Assembly (NCBI RefSeq): GCF_030704535.1
Contig: NC_081821.1
Span: 6,463,001 to 6,527,000 of the forward strand
Source: Vitis vinifera
Lineage: Eukaryota; Streptophyta; Magnoliopsida; Vitales; Vitaceae
Direction: 5' to 3'
Length of the DNA: 64,000 nt
Shown here: positions 23,582 through 35,535 of the stretch, in pieces
Layout: every line of letters begins with the position of its first letter
Numbering within the stretch: the first letter of the stretch is position 1
The notes under the pieces: model-generated
The model's input: the letters and a program-made list of their open reading frames with translations, nothing else
The model's database searches: none
Told to the model about the DNA's origin: nothing
Translations under genes and position numbers: made by a program

Positions 23582-25553
23582 CCGCCAGGCCTATCATCAT
23601 CTGCTGTGTTACCTTCTTCCATTTATGGATTCTCTTAAATTTCAAATAAATTCATGGGAATGGGATAAATCTAGGAATCCAAATCTTCCTCATTTTCCAC
23701 ACTTGACCATATGACTTTGAAAATATAAAAATATTTTATTATTAGTAGAAATTTAAATAAAAATCGAAAATATAAGAAAAAATTATTTAAAAACTTGAAA
23801 ATTCTTTAAATAATCAAACAATCAAAAGTTGATATATTAAATATTTAATATATATGTAATTGATGAGATACTCGTATTATATTAATTAAGAATTAATAGA
23901 AAAAATAATATATTTTTTAAAATTTTAAAAACTAATTAATATTTAAAGAATTTGACATTTTTAAGTTATAAATTAATTTCCAAACTTATCTAAATTATAA
24001 ATTAATTACATATTTAAATTATACCTTGGCATAAATTATCTTGGGCTAAGCATCTTCTCAAGCCGTTGGATTACATACAATGAATAGAGGCTGTTGCATA
24101 AAGGGAGGATACTTTTTTTCTTCTATTTTTTATGAAATGATACTACCAAATAAAATATCTACAAATATAATTAAAAAAGGAGCTACAATAATCTACTTTC
24201 TAATATAATAAAAGAAATTTGACTACCAAATAATTGAATATGTATTACAAATACCTTCTTTTGTTAAGCAATCTCGTGTTTTATTTGATTTTTTTTTTGT
24301 AAATATAACAAAAAATATAAATATATAAATCTTGAGATAAATTTTAAATTTCATCTGTTAATAACATAATAAAATTAAAAATATCTCCTCTTTTATTATA
24401 ACAATTAATAATTATTTTTGAGTCATCAGTTATTTTTGGTAATATGTGATCTCTTAAATTATAATAATTATGGGGGAGATTTATGTAATAATGTGTTATC
24501 TAAAAAAAATTAATTTTTTTTAAAACTTTGACTTTTCACTTTTAAAGATCAGTCATTTACAAAAATACAACCCAAAAAATGCACTTAAATAATAAAAAAT
24601 CCTTAACATACTAAAATTACTCTCAAACCCTTCTCATCCAACCACCAATTGTGACCCATTTTTCTTTGTCTTTTTTCTACTTTAACATTACAAGTTAAAA
24701 AGCTCCACCAATTGTTACCAACTTTTTTTTTAATACTTTTACATTACAAGTCAAAAAGGTAATCACCTATTATGAAAGGAGAAAAGGTTGAAGTTGTCCG
24801 AAGAAGGGGGGACGGAGTGGCCGACAGCAACATCGCCAGCGATGGGTGTGCAGGTGAAAGAGAAGGAAGAAATACAATTTTAATTTAAAAGAAAAGAAAA
24901 AAAAAAAGAAGGCTAATTTGACCCAAAATTCTTGATACCACATATCAAGCTTATTGATAAGTATGATTGAAAAAAGAAAAATTATGTGGCATATTGCCAC
25001 ATGTCACTTGTTTTATAAAAATAATAATTATGAGTTTTTTTTAATTATCATGTCAATTTAAAAGAAAGAAAGAAAAAAAAAAAAGTATGGTTGTTGACGG
25101 GTAAGCGATAGAATAGGAAAAATTGAAAGATACTCTTAAAATTTTGTTAGTTAGTGGACTGCATGGTCAGAAAATTAATTTTTTAAAAATCTATACATTT
25201 TTTGTGAAGCTTTACATGATTTCCCTCGTTATTAAAGCATTACCTCAATCTCGAGGAGCGGATACTTTACCGACTTTTTCCCTCTCTTCGTTACCTCTCT
25301 CTTTCTCTATCTCCCCACGTTCTTTATTTCTTCACACTCTCTCCACAGGACTTCTAATTCTTCCTTTCCTCTTTGATACAGGGGCAGAGCCGAAGTGCTT
25401 TAGTGAAGGACACTGGCGAGGTGGCGTTGTGCCCGTGCGGTGCAAGTTATCCTGTTGACAGTGACTGTCGATTTGGACATGCCGCTGAGGTCCGCCGCTG
25501 CAATTTGAACTGTCCATACGCACCGGCGCTTACCCTCAGCCTCAGAAAATACC
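23582..25553. other. Intergenic DNA between SDR2 and SDR3
   Basis: AT-rich until about 25240. From 25380 to 25530 the DNA is more GC-rich and is not shared with the flanks of the other SDR copies. Only the last 25 bp before the SDR3 ATG (CTCAGCCTCA context) matches the leaders of copies 4 and 5. No gene is supported; short ORFs here overlap on both strands and look random. Confidence 0.45.
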
Positions 25554-26337
25554 ATGACTGACCCTACAGCTTGTAGCAAGAAGCTACAAGGAAAAGTGAT
25601 TATCATCACCGGAGGCGCCAGCGGAATCGGTGAGGGCACGTTTGTTCGCCAATCACGGTGCACGCGCCATCGTCATCGCCGACATCCAAGACCAGCTGGG
25701 CCAAGGCGTCGCCGAGTCAATCGGCTTACACTGCTGCAGGTACATCCATTGTGATGTAACCGATGAGCAGCAGATCAAAGCCATGGTGGAATCAACGGTG
25801 CGTATGTACGGACAGCTTGACATAATGTTCAGCAACGCTGGAATGATGAGTAAAACCCTCACGACCATACTGGAGCTAGATCTATCAGATTACGACACGC
25901 TGTTTGCAGTGAACGCGAGGGGCATGGCAGCGTGTGTGAAGCACGCGGCGCGTGCGATGGTGGAGGGTGGAGTTAAAGGGAGCATAGTGTGCACGGCGAG
26001 CGTGACTGCGACGACGGGGAGTGACAAGTTTATTGACTACACGATGTCCAAGCACGCGGTGTTAGGGCTGATGAGATCAGCGAGTAAGCAGCTGGGCGCG
26101 TACGGAATAAGGGTGAATTGCGTGTCGCCGGCGGGAGTGGCCACTCCATTGGCATGCGATGCGGGTCAGATGGGAGTGGAGGAGACTGAGAATTATTTCG
26201 GACAGTTAATGGGTTTGAAAGGGAGGGGGGCGTTGAAAGTGAAACACGTGGCGGATGCCGTGTTGTTTCTTGCTTCCGACGATTCTGAGTTTGTTACTGG
26301 TCATAACTTGGTTGTCGACGGTCATTACCGCCGGTGA
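25554..26337 (+). pseudogene. Short-chain dehydrogenase/reductase, copy 3 (frameshifted)
   Basis: The ATG at 25554 opens MTDPTACSKKLQGK and TGGASGIG, then a 5-nt deletion near 25635 (compare GGCGAGGCTACGGCACG in copy 5 with GGTGAGGGCACG here) shifts the frame. The rest is open in the new frame to the stop at 26337 and keeps Asp at the end of strand two, NAG, catalytic Ser, Tyr and Lys (YTMSK). The new frame has no ATG before MVESTV, well past the cofactor site, so a functional enzyme is unlikely unless translation slips. The C-terminal VDGG is VDGH. Only one lesion is present, so inactivation is probably young or could be a sequencing or allele difference. Confidence 0.85.
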
Positions 26338-26462
26338 GCTTGTCAGATTACAGGGCAACTCAATTCTCTCCGGTCACTATTTTTATTTTCCTTTTTGTGT
26401 TGGTAAAGTTATGTATCTTGTGGTGTTCTTATTTGTTTTTAAGTGTGTAAGATATTTTAAAA
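26338..26462. other. SDR3 3' flank
   Basis: Short region between SDR3 and the Copia element. Its last five bases TAAAA (26458-26462) are the target duplication of that element. Confidence 0.7.
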
Positions 26463-26726
26463 TGTTGTAAATGAAGTGGTGAATGACCACATTGATAGTC
26501 ATTTATGAACTACATTTACGAGTAATTGAAGTTCATATTATGAAGCATATAAAAGACTTCTTACACTCCATGTAAGAGCATCCCGATAAAAAGAAAGAAA
26601 TTATCTTCCTCTCATTCTCTCAACAATTCTTATTGATTTCTTTTCCTCTTCTATACATATATTATTAAAATAATATATAGTAATCCTTACTTTTATTTGA
26701 GTTACATTTATTCTCATTTTGTAATA
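26463..26726 (+). repeat. Copia 1 5' LTR
   Basis: 264-bp LTR aligned to 35219-35530. Its end GTAATA has lost the CA expected from ACAACA in the 3' copy. A TATAAAAG-like promoter is visible at about 26549. Confidence 0.88.
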
Positions 26727-26960
26727 CGTTTTTAACATGAATTGTTTTGAAGGTAATTCTCGTATCTTAAATTTGAAGTTATTTATATAGAATAAAATTT
26801 TACATAGTTATATTATTGTTGATTTATTTTGTTACATATTGTTAAAAGTTATAAACAAATTATTTGATTTTGTTTATAATAAAAGTAATACCAATGCTAT
26901 CAATTTATTATAATTGATTCTAATAATATTATTTTGTCATATATATAAAGTTATTTGACA

Positions 26961-27857
26961 ATGTCGAATCTCACAAAACTCGAATTTGTGGCACTTGACA
27001 TTTCGGGAAAGAATTATATATCTTGGATCCTTGATGCTGAAATACATCTCGATGCAATGAACCTTGGAGCTACGATCAAAGAAGGAAATCAAGCATCCCT
27101 GTAGGATCGCGCAAAAACATTGATTTTCCTTCGCCATTACCTCCATGAAGGTTTAAAAAATGAGTATCTTACGATAAAAGACCCTTTTACTCTATGGAGT
27201 AATTTGAAGGAAAGATATGACCACCATAAAACTGTGATTCTCCCAAAAGCTCGATATGATTGGATGCTTCTAAGGTTGCAAGATTTTAAAACTGTTAGTG
27301 GATACAACTTCGCACTTTTCAAAATCAACTCTCAATTAAAGCTGTGTGGAGAAAAAATCACAGAAGAAGACATGTTAGAAAAAACTTTTACTACGTTTCA
27401 TGCTTCGAATGTGCTCCTGCAACATCAATATCGAGAGCGTAGATTTACACAATATTCTGAATTAATATCATGTCTTCTTGTTGCTGAACAAAATAATGAG
27501 CTTTTGATGAGAAATCACCAGTCTTGTCCAACTAGATCTGAACCATTCCCTGAAGTGAATGCAATATCGTCCCAAATTCGTGGACTATGACGAGGACGTG
27601 GTCGTGGTCGTGGAAGAAATTCCCGATACCATGGTTCTTATAGTAATAATTCTCAAAAAATGAAAGCCTCATTGTACCACCAGAAGTGGAACAATACTGA
27701 GACAATACAAGAAAATGGGAAGCGTTTACAAGATAAACCTCATAAGAACCATGATAATAATTGTTATAGATGTGGTATGAAAGGACATTCGTCGCGTACC
27801 TGTCGTACGCCCAAACATTTGGTCGACCTTTACCAAACATCAATAAAAGCAAAATGA
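26961..27857 (+). pseudogene. Copia 1 gag
   Basis: Starts MSNLTKLEFVALDISGKNY at 26961. Stops interrupt it at 27102-27104 (TAG) and 27588-27590 (TGA). A zinc knuckle of CX2CX4HX4C type begins at about 27762. Capsid/nucleocapsid role by family. Confidence 0.88.
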
Positions 27858-28093
27858 AAAGAGATAGAGATGAACTTTACCGATGATGATGGATTGGACC
27901 TAAACTACTATGACATTGATTTCTTTGGAAGTCCCAATGAAAAAACAGACCATTTGATAAATGATGAGAAAATTAACATTGATTGATGTTACTTTATATA
28001 TGAAATAATATATTATTATGTCTTATATTTACATCTGATTTACTTTGTTATTTACATTATGCCTTGTTTTTTTTCGTTATATCTAAAATCCAT

Positions 28094-29845
28094 GTGTTAT
28101 TTGGTTTGAAGATGAATGAGGATGATGTATGTCTCGCAGATAATGCGACCACGCACACAATTCTTCGAGATAAAAAATATTTCCTCGAATTGACATTAAT
28201 AAAAGCTAATGTAAATACCATATCTGGTACTACAAACTTAGTTGAAGACTCTGGAAGAGTAAACATAACGTTGTCAAATGGAACTAGATTCCATATAAAT
28301 GACGCTTTATATTCTAGCAAATCCAGAAGAAGTTTGCTCAGTTTTAAAGATATCCGCAGAAATGGATATCATATTGAAACTATGAATGAAGATAATGTAG
28401 AATATCTTTACATTACTTCCATTATATATGACCAGAAGCTTATAATAAAAAAACTCCCAGCTTTCTCATCTGGGTTGTATCATATAACTATAAAGCCTAT
28501 TGAATCATATGTTGTCATGAACTAGAAGTTCAATGACCCAAATTTTTTTGTCATTTGGCATGACAGGCTAGGTCACCCAGGGTCTTCAATGATGCGTCAA
28601 ATAATTGAACACTCACATGGACATCCATTAAAGAACTAGAAGATTCTTTCACCCAATGAATACTCATGTGCTGCATGCTCACAAGGTAAATTGATAATCA
28701 GACCATCTTTTACTAAAGTCATATTTGAGTCACCAGTCTTTTTACAAAGAATCCATGGGGACATATGTGGGCTTATCCATCCACCATGTGGACCATTCCG
28801 TAATTTTATGATCTTAATAGATGCTTCTACTAGGTGGTCACATGTTTGTCTCATTTCTACACGTAACGTTGCCTTTACTAGACTCATTGCACAAATAATC
28901 AGATTACGAACACAATTTCCAAATTATCCAATTAAGACAATACGTCTTGATAATGCTGACGAATTTACTTCTCAAACATTCATTGACTATTGCATGTTAG
29001 TAGGGATAAATATTGAGCATCCTGTTGCTCATACTCATGCCCAAAATGGCTTAGTAGAATCCTTCATCAAACGTCTCCAATTAATAGCTCGACCATTACT
29101 AATGAAAACCAAATTACCTACTTTCGCCTGGGAACATGCTATTATGCATGTTGCAGCTTTAGTCCGTATTCAACCTACAACTTACCATGAATACTCCCCT
29201 TCACAACTTGTGCTTGGAAAACAACCAAATATCTTTCACTTACAAATCTTTGGTTGTGCAGTATATGTACCACTTGCACCTACACAACGCACTAAAATGG
29301 GTCCCCAACGAAGACTTGGGATTTATGTAGGTTTTGATTATCCATTTATCATAAGATATCTTGAACCTTTGACAGACGATGTTTTTATAGTCCGCTTTGC
29401 GGATTGTCATTTTAATGAGAGTGTTTTCCCATCATTAGGGGGAGAAAATTCGATTCCTGAAGAACGACGAGAAATTAGTTGGAAGACATCTACTATGACC
29501 CATCTTGATCTTCGTACAAATCAACGTGAACTAGAAGTTCAAAAGATTATTCGTTTGCAAAATCTTGCAAATCAATTACCAGATGCATTCATTGATACAA
29601 AGAAAGTGACAAAGTCACATATCCCGACTGCAAATACTCTAGCACGGATTGATGTCCCTGTAGGACAGTTAACAAATGAATCTAAGATACGCCTAAAGCA
29701 TGGTAGACCTGTCGGCTCAAAGGATGTAACTCCCCGGAAGAAAAGAACCCAAGAAAAACTTAGCACTCTAGAAGAGGCCATCAAAATGCCTGATCAGTTT
29801 AAAATTAATAAATCTATAACCCTAGAAGAGGCACAAATAATGTAG
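28094..29845 (+). pseudogene. Copia 1 protease-integrase region
   Basis: Protease remnant with DNATTHTIL at about 28138, where the family has Asp-Ser/Thr-Ala, so its active-site triad is altered. Then the GAG-pre-integrase HDRLGHPG (28559 on), a TAG at about 28637, and an integrase core with HGD, LDNADEF and NGLVES supplying the DDE acids. The open stretch from 28691 to 29845 covers the integrase core and a long linker rich in charged residues. Confidence 0.85.
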
Positions 29846-31041
29846 AAAGCCCTTGAAAAGACACATATTGAACAAAAAACCCATGAATGGCATATTGAAC
29901 GAGAAGCCCTTAAAGAGGGACAGGTACCTGAAAGTTGTGAGCTCTCAGTAAGATATGTACACACAGGAGAAAAATGGAATCGAAATAATATTGTTCTTAA
30001 CAATATTTTTGCTTTCCAAGTGGCCTTTGAAGTCATAACAAATTATGAAGATCCCGAACCACAAAATGTGGAAGAATGTTGACATAGAAATGATTAGCCA
30101 AAATGGAAAGAAGCTATATAGGCAGAGTTAAACTCATTAACAAAACGAGAAGTTTTTGGACCTGTAGTCCAAACACCTAAAGATGTAAAGCCTGTTGGGT
30201 ACAAATGGGTATTTGTACGAAAGCGCAATGAGAATAATGAGATCATAAGATATAAAACGCGATTAGTAGCGCAAGGTTTCTCGTAGAGACCTGGTATTGA
30301 CTACAAGGAAACATATTCTCCCGTCATGGACGCAATCACATTTTGTTTCTTAATTAGTTTTACAGTCTCAGAAGGACTGGATATGCATCTCATGGATGTT
30401 ATTACAACATATTTATACGAATCCATGGATAATGATATATACATGAAAATCCCTGAATGATTTAAATTGTCTGGAGCAAATAGTACAAAGCCTCGTAGCA
30501 TGTACTCAATCAAGTTACAACGATCATTGTATGGATTAAAGCAATTAGGACGCATGTGGTACAATCGCCTTAGCGAATATTTGCTAAAAGAAGGGTATGT
30601 GAATAACTCTATATGCTCATGCATCTTCATTAAGAAATCAGAAACCAAATTTGCAGTTATTGTAGTGTATGTTGATGACTTATATCTTGTTGGAACTCCT
30701 GAAGAGCTCACAAGAACAACAAATTACTTGAAAAAGGAATTTGAGATGAAAGATCTTGGAAAAACAAAATTGTGTCTCAGCCTGCAGATCGAGCATTTTC
30801 CAAATAGAGTTTTAGTACATCAATCAATATACATTAAGAAAGTTTTGAAGCGTTTTTATATGGATAAAGCGTATCCTTTAAGTTCTCAAATGGTTGTCCG
30901 ATCACTTGATGTGAAAAAAGACCCGTTTCATCTTTGCGAAAAAGGTGAAGAGTTACTTGGTCCTAAAGTACCATATCTTAGTGCTATTGGTGCACTTATG
31001 TATCTTGCCAATTGTACACGTCCAGACATTGGAATGGTATC
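29846..31041 (+). pseudogene. Copia 1 reverse transcriptase region
   Basis: Reverse transcriptase remnant: KPVGYKWVFVRK near 30190, SLYGLKQ near 30525, and the catalytic VYVDDL at about 30667. Several stops precede the 211-codon open part at 30467. It is cut at 31041 by the opposed-LTR insertion and its RNase H part continues at 34411. Confidence 0.88.
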
Positions 31042-32094
31042 TGATAGGAATTTGAGGCTAATCCAATCTATGGTAATCACCTTAGGGGGGGGGGGGGGGT
31101 GAATAAGGTGATGGTCTATTTTTGAAAATTTAAACAAGTGAATGCAAGAGACAATTATATGCAAGTATATAATAATCAATATATAGACAATTGCATATAA
31201 ATTAAAGAGTAGGGAAGAGAGAATGCAAACACAAGAGTTTATAGTGGTTCGGCGCAACTCGGCCTACATCCACTCTCCTTTAGCTTCAATCCCGAGCTTG
31301 AGGGTCCACTAATCCAAGGCTTCCAAACCAAGCCTTCAAGTAATACAATTGGATTATGGTTCCAATTCACCCTCTTGGACTTTTGACTCCAATCACCCTT
31401 TACACTTCTCAAGAGATATCCCACTCTTGAACAACCCCTCAAGTGATACCCCCCACACTTGAGAAACTTCCTCTCAAAGATTTATAAATGAATGATCTCT
31501 CAAAAATCCTAGCACAAGAACTTTAAACTCAAATGATACAAGAAAAACTAGGATTGAATGGTGTACTAAAGATATGCAAGTTTTGAAATAATGGTGCACT
31601 CAAAAATACTATTCCAAGGCTCAAATATAATCAAGAAAGATTTGGGAAGGTTAAGCTATTGAAACAATGAAGATTGGAGCCTTTTTTATAGAAGAGAAAA
31701 GCCAAACTAGCCGTTTGGGGTTTGACCGGTCGAGCTAGGAGTCGACCGATTGACTAGCCGTTAGCATTAAATGCTTGGCAAGTGACTGTTGGGCCTCAAC
31801 CGGACCTCGACTGATTGAGGTTCAACCTTGACCGGGAAGAAAAGGCCACTAGGAGAAAGAGAAACTTTTTGGCTTCCTTCAACAGGTCCTCAACCGGATG
31901 AGCACAACCGATCGACTAGTTGAACCGGTTGAGCCATTTTTTGGCTCAACACCCAACCTTTTTCAACTTAAAACCTTTTAACACAAGTTTGAAAATTATT
32001 TAACACAAGGTTTTAGTTGAAAACATAAAATCATCCAATTCTTCTTCATGATTTCTCCTTGGCTTGATTTGTCTTTGTGATTGCCACTTTGGAA
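31042..32094 (-). repeat. Minus-strand LTR at left end of nested insertion
   Basis: Reverse complement of the LTR family seen at 45395-46745. It starts TGATAGGAATTTGAGG (LTR terminus) and homology stops at about 32094, leaving out the first roughly 100 bp of the LTR and a 150-bp internal block. A run of 15 G at 31085-31099 sits where the other copy has CCCC. Confidence 0.85.
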
Positions 32095-33263
32095 ATCGAG
32101 ATGAAGTCTCCTATCTTGAGGCATTTATTGTGGACTCGATCCTCACCGGGAGACGGATTCACGTGGGATATCTGATGATGATGCATATGATCTCCTGCAT
32201 TGAGAGCACGACATGAGTACTCTCCTACGACAGCTTCCTTACCCGAGTATTCAAGGATGCCCGGGTCGACTTGAGTAGAGAGACGGATTTTGAGGCCCCC
32301 ACTAGCTATGACACGTATGATGAGCAGTCTTTGGGGCGCATGAAGTTCGAGAAGGCACCCGATGACTCCTAGGTTAGGAGAGTTGAGCGACAGGCCTGGG
32401 GACATGGACAGATGCATCCCGAGGCAGAGAAGGAGGCCAAGATCAAAGAGATGGAGGATGGGTTAGACCATCAGAGGGACTTTGAGCAGAGATGGCCCGA
32501 GCTTGACATTCCGCATCCACCTCAGTCAGAGGGCATTCATGTTGAGGCTACTTTCTCAAAGCCTATGATGACTGAGTCGTCTTTCACAATAGGACCATCA
32601 TCTCAGTCATCATTTACCGAGCTACCATCTCAGGCACCTCATGCTCTTGATCATGCGCCTTAGATGGATGTCTCTGCTCAGATCAGCTCTCTTGGGACTC
32701 GTATGGAGGAGCTTGCCTTAGTCCATGACTCTCGCTTCTACTCTATGGAGGAGCACCTGGATCAGTATCAGACTGGAGTCACTTCTCGGTTTGATCACTT
32801 CCAGCAGTGATTTGAGTGCATAGAGGAGCGTATGGATCACCAACAGGCTACATTCGAGCATCTCCAGCAGCGCATTGATCGTATTGAGAGTCGTTAGGCG
32901 AGTCAACATGAGGAGATGATGGCTTACCTCCGCTCTGTGTTTCCTCTTCCACCCCCTTAGCCTTGAGACTATCTAGACATCCCATTCCGTTTATTTTTTA
33001 TGTTGCCAAATGGGGAGAAATTTATAAGATCTAGGAGACCCTCCTACATGTCATTGTCATCATAGTCATATCTATCTTGTTTGTACATGTGAGGTTTCAT
33101 TTCCATATATATATGATATGACATTTTTATGATCCAGTGTTCATTTTCGTGTTTTACATTGCTTCCTATTAAAAATCGTTTGATTGATCCATGATTGGTT
33201 TGAGGGGGAGATTTTTTTCTCTCCTAGATAACCAAGGTTTGTCATCATAAAAAAATGGGAGAT
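32095..33263 (+). pseudogene. Gag-like remnant inside nested insertion
   Basis: Plus-strand acidic, glutamine-rich sequence starting near 32412 (MHPEAEKEAKIKEMEDGLDH) and continuing in frame through stops to about 32958, with heptad-like stretches (MEEHLDQYQ, MDHQQATFEHLQQRI). It resembles a decayed plant LTR-element gag tail; I cannot assign the family. It ends with a purine tract (GAGGGGGAG near 33210) and GGGAGAT before the LTR, fitting a polypurine tract. Confidence 0.55.
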
Positions 33264-34410
33264 TGTTAGCCCAAGGGTTCTCCTAATCGGGTTTTGATGA
33301 TAACAAACCATGGTTAAGTGACTAATTTGTTTAAATGTTTAAGAATCTTAGGTATAAACTCGAAAATTCATCAAAGGACCAAATGGATACAAGATTAAGA
33401 CGCTTGGAAGACTTGTGATCATAGGAAACTAATGTAAGATGAATGCATGAGTGTGCTTAGGATTTTCATACGTTTCATGCATCTTAGAAAACTCGGTTTA
33501 TTATTTAAAACGTCGATTTCATTAAAATCCGAGTTTTTAACTAATGTACCTTAGTCAAAATGTTTTATAATTGGCTTAATAATTAACTTAAAGACCTTGC
33601 CTAAGTGTTAGAAAAGAAAGGAATAAAAAAAATAGGTTTTCAGGGCCAAAAAGGCTCAATTAGTCGAGGCTATGCCCAACCGACTCAACCAATTGAGGAA
33701 CCGATCGACCGGTTGTGGTCGTCCGGTCGAGGACCGGTCGAGGTTCGGTTAAGGCAATGGTAACCTGTCATGCATTAAATGTTCCAACGGCTAGTGAACT
33801 GGTCGACCCCTGGCTCGACCGGACGAGGTTATTTTTTGCTGTTTTTGACTCCCGAGCTTAGAAACCTATAAATTGAGAGCTCCACTTCATTTATTGATAA
33901 GAGAACACTTGCATTCAATAACCTACCTACCTGTTCTTGATCAAAAAGCTCTCATTTCCTTCATAGTGCATTAAATCACCACTTGCATATCCTTTAGTGC
34001 ACTCTTGTGTGTCATCCTAGCTTTGTCTTGTATTTGAGCCATCCTTAAGCTAGGTTGAGTGATTATATCTTGTAACAATCTTAGTGTTAAAGCCTTCAAA
34101 AGGGTTGAATCTTGAAGAGATTGTGTAAGAGCCCATTGGAGTCAGAATCCAAGTGTAAGAAGATTGGAAGCTTGGTTGAAGCTTCAAGTTAGTGGAACTC
34201 TCACTCGGTTAGGAGGTTGAGGAGAGTGGACGTAGGCAAGGAAGTGCCGAACCACTATAAACCCGAGTTTGAATTCTCTAAACTCTATATCTTTACTTTG
34301 CTTATATTGTGTTTGAATTTGTTGTGATTGAAAAGATTTTAAAAACCCAATTCACTCCCCCCTCCCCCTTTGGGTGTTTTTCTTAACTAAGCATAACCTT
34401 TGTTTTCTCA
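33264..34410 (+). repeat. Plus-strand LTR at right end of nested insertion
   Basis: 1147-bp LTR starting TGTTAGCCCAAGGGTTC and ending TTTTCTCA at the target duplication. The middle contains repeated CGACCGG/ACCGGTCGA motifs shared with the LTR at 45395-46745, but overall similarity is low. Confidence 0.8.
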
Positions 34411-35218
34411 GTATCAAACATATATTACGTTATCTTCGCAGAACTACTGATATGGGTTTATTTTACTCAAGGGAATCAAAGCAACAATTGCTTGGATATG
34501 CAGATGTAGGATATCTTTCAGATCCACATAAAGGTAGGTCACAAATAGGGTATGTGTTTAATTGCAATGGTACTGCTATTTCATGGAGATCTGTCAAACA
34601 AATAATGGTGGTCACATCATCAAATCATTCAGAAATACTGGCAATTCATGAAGCAAGTCGTGAATGTATATGGCTAAGGTCTATGATCTAGCATATTCGG
34701 GAATCATGTGGACTCTTTTCTATCAAAGGTGACCTGACAATATTATTTGAAGATAATGTTGCATGCATTTCACAAATAAAAAGGGGTTATATTAAAGGAG
34801 ATAGAACTAAACACATTTCACCAAAATTCTTTTATACAAATGAACTCCAAAAGAGTGGTGAAATTGATGTGCAACAAATACGCTCAAGTGATAATCTAGC
34901 AGATTTATTCACAAAATCATTGCCAACCTCAACATTCAAGAAGTTAATACATAGGATTTGAATGCGTCAACTCAAGGATATTGACATGATAGGGAGTAAG
35001 CTTGTAAAAGGGTGTTAGTGTACTGTACTCTTTTTTTCCTTCGTCCAGGTTTTGTCCTACGGGGTTTTACTGGCAAGGTTTTTAACGAGGCAGTCCTAAT
35101 ATACCAAGAAAAGAATATTGTACTCTTTTTCGTTCGCTAGGTTTTTCCTATAGGGTTTTTTACTAGCAAGGTTTTAATGAGACATATTCTTTTAATATGG
35201 TGGTCATCCAAGGGGGAG
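34411..35218 (+). pseudogene. Copia 1 RNase H region and 3' leader
   Basis: Continuation of Copia 1 after the insertion: RNase H with GYADVGYLSD, the EILAIHEASRECIW block and IKGDRTKHIS, stopped by a TAG near 34689. The polypurine tract AAGGGGGAG (about 35210-35218) lies directly before the 3' LTR. Confidence 0.85.
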
Positions 35219-35530
35219 TGTTGTAAATGAAGTGGTGAATGACCACATTGATGGTCATTTATGAACTCCATTTACTCATCTTTATGATGAGTAATGGGAA
35301 TTCATATTATGAAGCCTATAAAAGGCTTCTTACACCCCATGTAAGAGCATCTCGAGAAAAAGAAAGAAATTATCTTCCTCTTATTCTCTCTCCCTCTTTC
35401 TTTCATTCTCTCAACACTTCTCCTTGATTTCTTCCTCCCCTTATATATATATATATATATATATATTATTAAAGTAATACATAATCATCCATACTTTTAT
35501 TTGAGTCACATTTATTCTCATTTTACAACA
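35219..35530 (+). repeat. Copia 1 3' LTR
   Basis: 312-bp LTR, TG at 35219 to CA at 35530. It contains TATAAAAG at about 35317 and an AT run at 35443-35465 that partly explains its greater length than the 5' LTR. Confidence 0.9.
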
Positions 35531-35535
35531 TAAAA

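Larger units (their letters stand above)
31042..34410. mobile_element. Nested insertion with opposed LTRs
   Basis: 3369-bp insertion into Copia 1, flanked exactly by GTATC at 31037-31041 and 34411-34415. The related Copia 2 shows the uninterrupted target (GGTATCAAACAT near 48916). The left end is an LTR in minus orientation and the right end an LTR in plus orientation, of related but different sequence. The interior holds a plus-strand gag-like remnant. A normal LTR element has direct, not opposed, LTRs, so this is a rearranged or composite insertion. Confidence 0.85.
26463..35530 (+). mobile_element. Ty1/Copia LTR retrotransposon 1
   Basis: 9.07-kb element including a 3.4-kb later insertion. 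LTRs begin TGTTGTAAATGAAGTGG and the 3' copy ends ACAACA. The target duplication TAAAA lies at 26458-26462 and 35531-35535. Coding order is gag, protease, integrase, reverse transcriptase, RNase H, which is Ty1/Copia order. Many stops and frameshifts make it inactive. The two LTRs differ by indels and many substitutions, so it is fairly old. It sits 125 bp downstream of SDR3. Confidence 0.92.

Noticed and set aside
25123-25561. Short overlapping ORFs before SDR copy 3 as a small gene
   Set aside because: No conserved motif, they overlap on both strands, and they depend on GC-rich composition only.
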